In this document: piece after piece, positions 1 through 7,568 of the stretch
Position numbering within the stretch: position 1 is the stretch's first letter
Layout of the letters: each line of letters starts with the position of its first letter
Assembly: GCA_017883235.1 (NCBI GenBank)
Contig: JADGNY010000002.1
Span: forward strand, 62,001 to 126,000
Reading direction: 5' to 3'
DNA from: Thermoanaerobaculia bacterium
GTDB lineage: Bacteria; Acidobacteriota; Thermoanaerobaculia; Gp7-AA8
DNA: 64,000 nt
Notes under the pieces: generated by a model
What the model was told of the DNA's origin: nothing
Database searches by the model: none
What the model saw: only the letters and a program-made list of their open reading frames with translations
Translations under genes and position numbers: made by a program

Positions 1-504
1 AAGAACTTCCAGTTCGAAACGGTGCGGAGGGAGGTGGAGCTCGATCCGCTGTTGCGTCTCGTGCGCGCGCCGCGGCGTCCGTCCGACGGCTACTTTCTTC
101 GCGCCGAGAGTTTCTTCAACGTGGCCACGGAGATCGACCGCCTCTGCGTCACGCGCGGATACGGCGGCCAGTCGCTCCACGAACAGTCGCACGGCGAGTC
201 GTTCATGGCCCTGCTCCTCAACCGATTCCTCGGCGACGGTCTGTACGTCCTCGACGAACCGGAAGCCGCTCTCTCCCCGATGCGGCAGCTATCGATGCTC
301 GCTCGCATCCACGATCTCGTCCGCGCCGGCTCACAGTTCATCATCGCCACCCACTCACCGATCCTCATGGCGTATCCCGACGCCACTCTCCTTTTGATGG
401 AGCAAACCATCCGCGAGGTCGCGTACGAAGAGACGGAACACTACACGGTGATGCGCGATTTCTTCAATCACCGCGCGGCGATGCTGCGGGAGTTGATGGG
501 GTAG
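1..504 (+). CDS. ABC/AAA-type ATPase, C-terminal part (5' end outside window)
   Basis: The frame is open from base 1 and ends at TAG, so the gene starts upstream of the window. The visible 167 residues hold the C-terminal half of an ABC-class nucleotide-binding domain: a signature-like block LHEQSHGESF, a Walker B block LYVLDEPEAALSP with the catalytic DE, and a switch-histidine block IIATHSPILMAYPDA. This pattern matches small predicted AAA ATPases (RecF/SMC/OLD-like architecture) that occur alone or with toxin or defence partners. No nuclease domain follows; the protein ends about 45 residues after the H-switch. The gene just downstream on the same strand is of unknown function, so a functional link is only a possibility. 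Confidence 0.8.
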   Translation, partial: KNFQFETVRREVELDPLLRLVRAPRRPSDGYFLRAESFFNVATEIDRLCVTRGYGGQSLHEQSHGESFMALLLNRFLGDGLYVLDEPEAALSPMRQLSMLARIHDLVRAGSQFIIATHSPILMAYPDATLLLMEQTIREVAYEETEHYTVMRDFFNHRAAMLRELMG

Positions 505-598
505 TGGAGCAGCCGAACTCGAAGTGGGCCCGCGAGATGCCTTCCGGCTCGCCCCGCTCAAAACGCTTCTCGCGATACCGAAACTGGAAACCTGTGGG

Positions 599-1339
599 AT
601 GATATCAACGTCAAACACTCCGATGAGTTGGAACGCACGCAGCCTCCGTCTGACAATTTTTCCGGCGGGCGAAGGCAACTGGCCATCGTGGAGCGACGTC
701 ACCGGCGCTACAGCCGAAACGTCCCTGACGCGTGCGGGGCTGATCCAAGAGGAGGGAGCTTTTGCCGATGGGCAATTGAGTCTATTGCGGCAAATTCCTC
801 TCCGGCTCGACCTACTCTACTCGGCGGCAATATCGCCGACGCCGGAGTCAACTAGCGGCCCTCGGAGCGTAGGTCAGCTCGACACCGCTTTGGTCGTGTT
901 CACCCCTCTCGCGGACCACTTTCTGGTCAGCGCCCCCCAGGCACTCAGAATTGCTTTCGGACTGCAACTCGTCAAACCATCGCGGAGTCGTGCCGAAGCG
1001 TACGACATCCTTAACGCTTCGATTTGTAACGCAAAGTTTGATTTCGAGAATGCTCAAGAGTTTTCGTATCAAATCAACCGTCCAAGAAAATCGACCGGTG
1101 TCGATAACGACCTCCTTCTAAACCGACTCTCAAAATGGTCGGCACTTATGGAAAGGCTTGTGGTTGACGATCTTTCTAGCGGTCGAGTCGTCACGGCAAG
1201 TGAATCTTATGGTGCCTCGCTGGAAATAGACGTCAACACGGCTGCGGATCGAGGAGATCCTCTTCAAAACCCTGCTGAACTGTTTAGGGAATTGACACGG
1301 CTTGCCGTCGAAATAAGCGAGAAGGGAGACGTGAAGTGA
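599..1339 (+). CDS. unknown protein, first of three overlapping genes
   Basis: This 246-residue soluble protein is not one I recognise. The ATG at 599 is chosen because the open frame before it has no good start. A second ATG ten codons later (MSWNARSL) is possible. The middle contains LRIAFGLQLVKP and then QINRPR and LLLNRLSKWS blocks that look like family signatures. The C-terminal third is rich in acidic residues and looks helical. The stop overlaps the GTG start of the next gene by four bases (GTGA), which indicates translational coupling. Base composition is less GC-rich than in the metabolic genes of the window, consistent with accessory DNA. Function unknown. Confidence 0.65.
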   Translation: MISTSNTPMSWNARSLRLTIFPAGEGNWPSWSDVTGATAETSLTRAGLIQEEGAFADGQLSLLRQIPLRLDLLYSAAISPTPESTSGPRSVGQLDTALVVFTPLADHFLVSAPQALRIAFGLQLVKPSRSRAEAYDILNASICNAKFDFENAQEFSYQINRPRKSTGVDNDLLLNRLSKWSALMERLVVDDLSSGRVVTASESYGASLEIDVNTAADRGDPLQNPAELFRELTRLAVEISEKGDVK

Positions 1340-2004
1340 CAGCTGCGCCTGGATCTTCAAAACGCTTGACCTTAACCGGAGCCTCGACGGCGTTGAGCGA
1401 GCAGATCACGCCCGCGCAATCACTTGTCAAGAATGCGCGAGGCGCTCTCATGCCGTCGGGTTTTCAGTGGGTGGACGGCCCTCTACTTGGTGAACAGAGA
1501 CTCACGTCTCACGTGCGCTCACCGGCGAACAGGTGGTTTCTGGTTGTAACGTCCTCGACCGCGCGCCCGGATCGCGGACGGCTACTGGCCGAGATTCGAT
1601 TTGAACGCTTTGAGCGAAGCGTGCGAGAACAAGATGAGCCGGACGATTGCGATATTTTGGAGCCACTTCGTCAGTTCTTGATTTCTACGCAAGGGGCTGG
1701 GCTATCACTTGTCATTGACCTTTTGGAATCACGTGTCCCCAAGAATTCGTTGATCTGTCGCATTCTTGAAGATATGGCGTTGATAAAGATGGATGACGTT
1801 CGGGATGAGATACTCGAAGTCTACCGGGCGGCCTTTGCTCACCCTTCTCCTGCAGTTCGGGATGCGGCTGCTCTGGGGTTACTGGACCTAGGCAGCAGGG
1901 CGGCTCGCATGCTGCTTGAACATCAAAGCGCGATTGAGGACAATCGAAACGTTCGAAATAGCCTCCGTCAAGTGTTAGCCTCGTTTCCGACGTATGCTGG
2001 CTGA
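1336..2004 (+). CDS. unknown protein with HEAT-like C-terminal helices
   Basis: This 222-residue protein starts at a GTG inside the preceding stop codon. Residues 1 to about 100 look mixed alpha/beta (for example RLLAEIRFERFERSV). From about 105 onward the sequence reads as paired helices with a HEAT-repeat feel: VRDEILEVYRAAFAHPSP followed by AVRDAAALGLLDLGSRAARM. Known HEAT-type repeats act as protein- or DNA-binding solenoids; that such a solenoid exists here is inference from spacing only. The 3' end overlaps the next gene by 11 bases, so the three genes form one translational unit. I do not recognise the family. Confidence 0.65.
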   Translation: MTAAPGSSKRLTLTGASTALSEQITPAQSLVKNARGALMPSGFQWVDGPLLGEQRLTSHVRSPANRWFLVVTSSTARPDRGRLLAEIRFERFERSVREQDEPDDCDILEPLRQFLISTQGAGLSLVIDLLESRVPKNSLICRILEDMALIKMDDVRDEILEVYRAAFAHPSPAVRDAAALGLLDLGSRAARMLLEHQSAIEDNRNVRNSLRQVLASFPTYAG

Positions 2005-2518
2005 AGCGAAACTTTATCTCCGAAAAATCAGTAAGCAGCGGTGGCTCGACGAGCCACTCTGGTTGCCTGCCGGGGAAACGCCGGCCGACTGCGTTTCCGA
2101 ACTCAGGACCGACGAGAACGCTTTGTCGGTGTACCTCGTGGACTTACGGGAACCTGAAGCGTGGATAGCGAGGGTCGCAGCGGCAATCGCTACCAAATCC
2201 GAAAGTCTTCGCAAAATGGATTTCTTTTATCTCTCAACCGACCTCCTCGAGCGCCTCTCAGTGAAAGTCGTTCAGACGCCCGGGAAAACACCTGACGCTA
2301 TCGTAAATGCCTGGCATTTTGAGCTGCAGGAGTTGACTGCCACTAAGCTTGCCGAGATCGCGCGGGAGGTGCGAGTCATCATCGGCGCTTACGAAGACTC
2401 GACAGTTCGTCTGCTTAGGTCGGCGGTAGAAAAGGAACTTCGTGCAGCACTCGCGGAGAGGCGGTTTGCGTCGGTGGATCTAAACGAAAAGCTCGCGAAG
2501 AGTTTGGGCCCGACCTAA
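1994..2518 (+). CDS. unknown protein, third of three overlapping genes
   Basis: This 174-residue soluble protein begins 11 bases before the end of the previous gene. It opens with LYLRKISKQRWLDEPLWLPAGETPADCV, followed by an alternating beta/alpha stretch, and ends in a long charged helical region (LAEIAREVRVIIGAYEDS... VEKELRAALAERRF). There is no signal peptide or membrane segment. The three-gene block is compact, co-directional and lies directly after an ATPase, which is how many accessory or defence cassettes look. That is a contextual guess, since none of the three has a recognisable catalytic motif. Confidence 0.65.
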   Translation: MLAEAKLYLRKISKQRWLDEPLWLPAGETPADCVSELRTDENALSVYLVDLREPEAWIARVAAAIATKSESLRKMDFFYLSTDLLERLSVKVVQTPGKTPDAIVNAWHFELQELTATKLAEIAREVRVIIGAYEDSTVRLLRSAVEKELRAALAERRFASVDLNEKLAKSLGPT

Positions 2519-2577
2519 AAGCGACATCATTTCCCCCTTGCCTCCCCCACCCACTTCGGCGTAACTTTCCACCACAA

Positions 2578-4086
2578 ATGAAAACTCTGCGACCCGTCGT
2601 CACCGCGGTGATGTTCGTGTTCCTTTTGTGGCCGGTGGTTGGAAAGGCGGCTGCGCTGCCGAAACCGTCCGCCGCGTACGAGTGGCTGGACATCTCGCTC
2701 GAGGCGACGGCGCGCGAGGTCGATCGGCATGGGGCGCGGCCGACGATCATCTCGCGGACGCTGGCCATCGCTCTGACGGCGATGTATGACGCGTGGGCGG
2801 CGTATGACGACAAAGCGGTCGGGACGCGGCTGGGTGCGGCGTTGCGGCGGCCGGCGGGGGAGCGGACGCTGGCGAACAAGGAGAAGGCCATCGCCTATGC
2901 GACGTATCGGGCGTTGATCGATGTCTATCCCGAGGACAAGGCCTGGATCGATGAGCAGATGCGGGGGAAGGGATTCAATCCTGATGACGCATCGACCGAT
3001 CCCTCCACGCCGCAGGGCGTCGGCAATCTCGCGGCGCGGGCGGTCTGCGCCTACCGGCATCACGACGGGGCGAATCAGTTCGGCGATGAGGTCGGGTCGA
3101 ACGGCGTGCCGTACTCCGACTACACCTACTACGCGCCGGTGAACACGGTTGAGAAAGTCAACGATCCGAACCGGTGGCAGCCGATTCCGTTCGTCAATCC
3201 GAAGGGCGGCACCATCGCGCCGGGCTTCCTCACGCCGCATTGGTATCGGGTCAAGCCGTTCGCGCTCGATCGCAGCGATCAGTTCCGGCCTCCGGCCCCG
3301 CCGCGGGTGGACTCCGAGCGGTTGCGCAAAGAGACGGACGAGAACATCGCCTTGAACGCGGGTCTGACCCCGGAACAAAAAGCAACAGTTGAGTTCATGC
3401 GCGACGGGCCGCGCTCCACCGGCCAGTCGGGGCACTGGCTGAAGTTCGCGCAGCTCGTTTCGAAGCGCGACCACAACGACCTCGATCGCGATGTGAAGCT
3501 GTTCTTCACTGTCGGGAACGTGGCCATGGATGCCTTCATCGCCTGCTGGGAGGCGAAGCGCTACTACGACACCTCCCGCCCGTGGACGCTGGTTCGTTAC
3601 TACTACGCGGGAAAGAAGATCACCGGCTGGGCCGGGCCTGGCAAGGGGGTTGTCGAGCTGCCCGCCGAGGAGTGGCATCCGTATTCGCCGTTCACGTTCG
3701 TGACGCCGCCGTTCCCAGGCTACGTCTCGGGACACAGCACGGTGAGCGGGGCGTGTGCGAAGACGCTCGAGCTCTTTACGGGCAGCGACGTTTTCGGCGA
3801 GGTGGAGCGGCGCAAGGCCGGCGTCATCACCGAGGCGGATTTCGATTGCGCAACGATCCAGACTCGCGATGGGAAAACGGGCACGGCTGTGAACTGTGAC
3901 GTCGATTTGAAGATGCCGACATTCACCGCCACCGCGGAGATGGCAGGCATTTCACGGGTCATGGGCGGCTATCACATCCAGGCTGACAACGTCGAAGGCC
4001 TGGCCCTCGGGCGGAAGGTCGCGCAGTTCAGTTGGCCGCGCATCCGCGCCTACTTCGACGGGACTGCTCCGGCCGCGAAGGATTAG
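2578..4086 (+). CDS. vanadium-dependent haloperoxidase / PAP2-family enzyme
   Basis: This 502-residue secreted protein begins with a signal peptide (hydrophobic residues 9-24, then GKAAALP). The vanadate/phosphate-binding motifs of the haloperoxidase-PAP2 superfamily are all visible. There is an RPWTLVRY block near residue 337, PFPGYVSGHSTVSGA near 378-392 with the acid-base His, and SRVMGGYHIQADN near 459-471 with the second Arg/His pair. Length and the long N-terminal helical region fit bacterial vanadium haloperoxidase-like proteins, which either oxidise halides with peroxide or act as acid phosphatases; the sequence alone does not decide between them. The next gene starts four bases after the stop, so the two are probably co-transcribed. 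Confidence 0.85.
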   Translation: MKTLRPVVTAVMFVFLLWPVVGKAAALPKPSAAYEWLDISLEATAREVDRHGARPTIISRTLAIALTAMYDAWAAYDDKAVGTRLGAALRRPAGERTLANKEKAIAYATYRALIDVYPEDKAWIDEQMRGKGFNPDDASTDPSTPQGVGNLAARAVCAYRHHDGANQFGDEVGSNGVPYSDYTYYAPVNTVEKVNDPNRWQPIPFVNPKGGTIAPGFLTPHWYRVKPFALDRSDQFRPPAPPRVDSERLRKETDENIALNAGLTPEQKATVEFMRDGPRSTGQSGHWLKFAQLVSKRDHNDLDRDVKLFFTVGNVAMDAFIACWEAKRYYDTSRPWTLVRYYYAGKKITGWAGPGKGVVELPAEEWHPYSPFTFVTPPFPGYVSGHSTVSGACAKTLELFTGSDVFGEVERRKAGVITEADFDCATIQTRDGKTGTAVNCDVDLKMPTFTATAEMAGISRVMGGYHIQADNVEGLALGRKVAQFSWPRIRAYFDGTAPAAKD

Positions 4087-4090
4087 ATCG

Positions 4091-5380
4091 ATGAGCCGGC
4101 GCCTGCTCTGGTCGCTGCTGGTGATCATCGCGGCATTGGCGCTGGCCGTGGTCATCGTTCCGGCATGGGTGATCCAGCCCTTCCGGCCGCAGTCGCCGCG
4201 CGGATTGGAAGTCTCGTTCGCGCTGAAACGACTCGCGCCGTTCGTCACGATCGCGGCATTGCTCGCCTGCGTCGCATTGGTCGTGAAGCTGTGGCGCGGC
4301 GCGCGGTGGAGCAGGGTGTTTCTCGTCATCATCCTTCTGCCTCCGGCGGTCAGCGCATGGTTTGCGCGGCAGAACCACTTCGAGTGGATGTTCAACCCGC
4401 TGGCGAATGCCGGCTATGCGCGGGCGGATGCGGCATCGTTTGTCGGCGACGGCGATCTGGTCATGGCAGTGGCGCGGAACGGCGAGGCGGTTGCCTATCC
4501 CATCCGGCAGCTCGCCTATCACCATCTCGTGCAGGACACGGTTGGCCGCGTGCCGATCGTCGTCACCTATTGAACGCTCTGCCACACCGGTCTGGTGTGG
4601 GAGACGACGATCGACGGACGGACGCTCCATTTCCATCTCGCGGGGATCAACAACCAGAACTTCATCATGCGCGATGAGGAGACCGGCTCCTGGTGGCAGC
4701 AGGTCACCGGCGAGGCCATCCTCGGCCCGCTGAAAGGCCAGCGCCTGACACGGGTGCCTCAGGACGAGATTTCGTTCGTGCTCTGGAAGCGCGAGCAGCC
4801 GATGGGGCGTGTGTTGCGTCCCGATCCGCGCGCAGCGGCGGCAGGCCGTTACGCACCGGCGGATTGGGAGACGGGAATTGCAAAACTTCCCGTGGCCACG
4901 CGGATACGCGACCGGCGCCTCGATCTGCGCGAGCTGGTCGTTGGCGTAACCGTGAACGGCCACGCCAAGGCGTATCGAATGACCGACGTGCAGCAGCAGA
5001 ATCCGATCATCGATACGGTCGGCGGCGTTCCCCTCGTGATTGTGGTCGCCGTGGATGGTCATTCCGTGCGCGCGTTCTCGCGCATGGTCGATGGAAAGCC
5101 GGTCGATTTCTTCGCCAAACCGGAGGCAACGGTCCTGGTCGACACTGCGAGCGGCAGCGAGTGGGATTTCACCGGACGCGCGATTCGTGGCCCCCTGACC
5201 GGGCGTCAACTCGCGAAGATCGAGTTGCTTCGCGACTACTGGTTCGACTGGCGCGCGTATCACCCCGACACCACGATTTACAGCGCGGGGTTGCACACGG
5301 CGTTTTTCGTAGCCGGCTACCGCGCCATCCTGGTCAGCTCCACGAATGCCCGATCGTCCTTCATCGAAGCGAAGACGTAG
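4091..5380 (+). CDS. DUF3179 membrane protein, probable selenoprotein (UGA at codon 161)
   Basis: Read through one in-frame TGA at 4571-4573, this frame gives a 429-residue protein. The N-terminus has about three membrane helices (residues 5-25, 48-67, 74-92). The first DUF3179 domain then follows: AVAYPIRQLAYHHLVQDTVG, then VVTY-Sec-TLCHTGLVW, then a conserved tail including GSWWQQVTGEAILGPLKGQ. DUF3179 proteins normally have Cys-x-x-Cys after VTY; here the first Cys is the UGA and the second is C164, giving a Sec-x-x-Cys redox pair. A second, Cys-free DUF3179-like half follows (residues 275-415, IIDTVGGVPLV, WDFTGRAIRGPLTG). Homology and frame continue without a shift on both sides of the UGA, which argues against decay. 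Its last 64 bases overlap the convergent TPR gene. Confidence 0.82.
4574..4600 (+). promoter_or_regulatory. SECIS-like hairpin directly after the in-frame UGA
   Basis: Eight bases after the UGA lies a perfect hairpin at 4582-4600: a 7-bp stem CCACACC/GGTGTGG with the 5-base loop GGTCT. GGTCT is also the apical loop of the E. coli fdhF SECIS that SelB binds. The loop starts 15 bases after the UGA, near the short end of known bacterial spacings. The hairpin lies inside the coding sequence (residues CHTGLVW) as bacterial SECIS elements do. SelB binding is inference. Confidence 0.7.
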
Positions 5381-6735
5381 TCCACACGCGCCTCCCACAT
5401 CTCCATGGCCCGGACGTCGTCATAGCGCTCGTACTGATAGAAGTGGCGCTTGAGCAGTTCCATCGCCTTTCCCTTGTTGCCGAGAAGAGCGTAAATCGCG
5501 GCGAGGTTGTACGACGCGGCCAGTTCCCCTTCGTTCTCCTTTGCGATGCGAAGCGCTTCCTCTTTTCTTCCGCTGTCGGCGAGGTAGGTGGCTGCGAAGA
5601 TGAGGTTGAAAGGATCGTGGGGATCGATGGCAAGAGCCTTCTGTACGTATTGGTCCGCTTTGGTCCGCTGGCGTTCGGAGTTCCAGTAGACCGCGAGATT
5701 GCGATAGGTGAGCGCCAGCGGGTAGGCGTCGATGGATTGCTCGAAGAGCGCGAGACCTTTCGCGGAATCGCCCATGTGGATGGTCATCTTTCCGAGGCCG
5801 TGCAGAGCCACGGCGCGGGAAAGCGGATCGGGCTGCATGGTCAGGAGGTGCTCGAACGTTTGACGGGCCAGGACCCACTCACCGGTGTGGTGGCGATACA
5901 GCTCGCCGAGAAAGCGGCTCGGGACAGGGTCGGCGGGATCGATGGCCGCGGCGGCGCGATAGAGAGCACCCGCGTTCCGATAGTCCGCCGCGAGCTCGGC
6001 GCGGAACGCGTCGCGCATCGCCTGCGTGATGCGGGCATTCATCTCCAGGGAAAGATCGGGGTCCGTGCTTCGCAACTCCGCGTCCTTCACCGTGACGCCG
6101 AGCCGCTTTAGAGCTTTTTGCGCGTCTCGTCCCTGCCTTGGAGCAAGGCAACGCTGCTGCCAGACCTTTTGATACGTGGCGATGGCCGCCTCTTTGTCGG
6201 TGGAGCTCTGGTTCTTTGCCGTCTCCATCAGCGAATCGAGGGCAGTCTCACGTTGAAAGAGCTCGTGGTGGATCATGTTCTCGACGCTGCTCACAGTGAT
6301 GGCGCGTCCGGTTGGTCCGGCGTGATCGACCACCTTGCCGTCGACGACGAGCAATACGATGGGGCGCTTCGCGGCGACGTCGAACCTGGCGATCGTGCCG
6401 GCGTCGTCGGGCTTGACCAGTTGCAAACCGACGCACTGCGCCGAGTACAGCGTGAGCATCCGGGAGACGTTCAGCTCCGCCTGGTCGCTCTCTCCCGCAT
6501 CCGCGGGAAACCACATCGCCACGATCGGCGTCGACAGCGGTTTGTCACCCGGTGCCACGATCTTCCACGGCACGACGTAGACCTCGGGCTGCGGCTGGCC
6601 GTTGCGTCCGCTCATCGAGCTGCGTGGCATCGTGCCGCCCATTCCACCCCCACCGCCGCCCCCACAAGTGGCGCGCAGGGGTTGGACGGGTGTGATCAGG
6701 GCGATGGCTATGACAGCGAGAAGGATTTTGCGCAT
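5317..6735 (-). CDS. secreted TPR protein with thioredoxin-like N-terminal region
   Basis: The start is set at MRKILLAVIAIALITPV, a signal peptide, although the frame is open 40 codons upstream. The mature protein begins with a Cys-Gly-rich stretch (TCGGGGGGGMGGT). Residues about 55-150 resemble a thioredoxin fold (TPIVAMWFPADAG ... AAKRPIVLLVVDGKVV), but the position of the redox CxxC reads FPAD and has no cysteine. Residues about 215-470 are TPR-like helical pairs (AGALYRAAAAIDPADP, ALAIDPHDPFNLIFAATYL). The protein probably acts outside the cytoplasm as a scaffold. The final 64 bases overlap the end of the convergent DUF3179 gene. There is no Shine-Dalgarno sequence. Confidence 0.75.
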   Translation of the reverse strand: MRKILLAVIAIALITPVQPLRATCGGGGGGGMGGTMPRSSMSGRNGQPQPEVYVVPWKIVAPGDKPLSTPIVAMWFPADAGESDQAELNVSRMLTLYSAQCVGLQLVKPDDAGTIARFDVAAKRPIVLLVVDGKVVDHAGPTGRAITVSSVENMIHHELFQRETALDSLMETAKNQSSTDKEAAIATYQKVWQQRCLAPRQGRDAQKALKRLGVTVKDAELRSTDPDLSLEMNARITQAMRDAFRAELAADYRNAGALYRAAAAIDPADPVPSRFLGELYRHHTGEWVLARQTFEHLLTMQPDPLSRAVALHGLGKMTIHMGDSAKGLALFEQSIDAYPLALTYRNLAVYWNSERQRTKADQYVQKALAIDPHDPFNLIFAATYLADSGRKEEALRIAKENEGELAASYNLAAIYALLGNKGKAMELLKRHFYQYERYDDVRAMEMWEARVDYVFASMKDDRAFVELTRMAR

Positions 6736-6867
6736 GTTGTTGTCGTTCCGTAGCTCGAGATGTCGATGGTACCGTTGAATGTCATGGAGAACCATTACCC
6801 TGGACATTCCTATTCGCGACTCCACGAGGGCCAATCGTTCAGGCAGTCCAGCCACAACGGCGAACGC

Positions 6868-6995
6868 CTACTCCGCGCGAAGCGCGTCTACCGGCTCCAT
6901 TCGTGCGGCGCGGTGGGCGGGGAAGACACCCGCCGCGAGACCGACAAGCACGGCGATTCCTTCCGCCAGCGCGGCGAACCACCACGGAGTGCTGA
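6868..6995 (-). pseudogene. remnant of a MacB/FtsX-type ABC transporter permease C-terminus
   Basis: Minus-strand reading gives WWFAALAEGIAVLVGL and then AAGVFPAHRAARMEPVDALR and AE before a TAG. This is the typical last transmembrane helix and ARRAARLDPVEALR tail of MacB/FtsX-family permeases. The frame is stopped again upstream at about 7012, so only about 42 residues survive. The rest of the gene is absent, and this is a decayed fragment between intact genes. Confidence 0.7.
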
Positions 6996-7043
6996 CCGGA
7001 TGGTGATCCGCTCACCCAGCGGTTTCATCACGAGAGTGGAGGG

Positions 7044-7112
7044 TTCGACTGGCGCGCGTACCACCCTGACACCGTGATTTACAGCGCCGGGCTGACCAGA
7101 CAGCGATCCTGA
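7044..7112 (+). pseudogene. remnant of a second DUF3179 gene 3' end
   Basis: The reading FDWRAYHPDTVIYSAGL at 7044-7094 repeats the C-terminal FDWRAYHPDTTIYSAGL of the intact DUF3179 gene (around 5250). The nucleotide match is close, with about four changes in 51 bases. It then runs into unrelated sequence and a TGA. Together with the permease remnant next to it, this shows that deletion or recombination took place here. Confidence 0.75.
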
Positions 7113-7147
7113 GCAGACCGCGCCCGGCCCGCGATCGATCGCGTTTC

Positions 7148-7428
7148 GATCTCCATAACCAAAGATCGGATCTGCATAGATCGAGTCGGGAATTACATAG
7201 ATCGACTTCGGAGCTAAATAGTTCCGCCGCGGAACTAAATAGGTCGTCCCGGGATCTAAATAGATCCGCTTGGGATATGAATAGTTCCTCTTCCGATCTA
7301 AATAGATCGCCTTCGGAACTAAATAGATCGTCTTCGGAACTAAATAGCTCCCGATCGGAACTAAATAGCTCCCGATCGGAACTAAATAGCTCCCGATCGG
7401 AACTAAATAGGTCGACTCCTGATCTATT
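7148..7428. repeat. 21-bp degenerate tandem array (about 13 units)
   Basis: Units of 21 bp follow each other with a conserved core AACTAAATAG and a variable 11-base part, such as ATCGTCTTCGG or CTCCCGATCGG. The last three units are nearly identical and the outer ones diverge. Both strands lack stop codons because 21 is a multiple of three, but there is no gene-like start. The array fills the gap between gene remnants and the next gene; the rest of 6736-7568 holds only those remnants and no other recognisable feature. Confidence 0.85.
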
Positions 7429-7568
7429 TCGATTGATTTTGGAACGCTCGAGACTCTTGGCATCGTGAGATCTGATGGTGAGTGACTCATGTTGATGGCG
7501 GCCGAGTCCCGTCGTTCGAGCGAAGGTTCCCGGCGACAGCGACTCATTTGACCCGGTATGCTTCGTTC

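Noticed and set aside
4091-4573. DUF3179 gene as two separate genes or a pseudogene broken by a stop
   Set aside because: The frame, homology and spacing continue exactly across the TGA, the TGA replaces the redox Cys, and a SECIS-like hairpin follows. A broken gene would not be expected to keep 268 clean codons afterwards.
4028-5398. 456-codon open frame on the minus strand
   Set aside because: It is antisense to the DUF3179 gene, Arg/His/Asp-rich with no family motif, and a typical shadow in GC-rich DNA.
7148-7428. CRISPR array
   Set aside because: Units are contiguous 21-mers without unique spacers of regular length, and no cas genes are present. The same holds for the arrays at 11043 and 52040.
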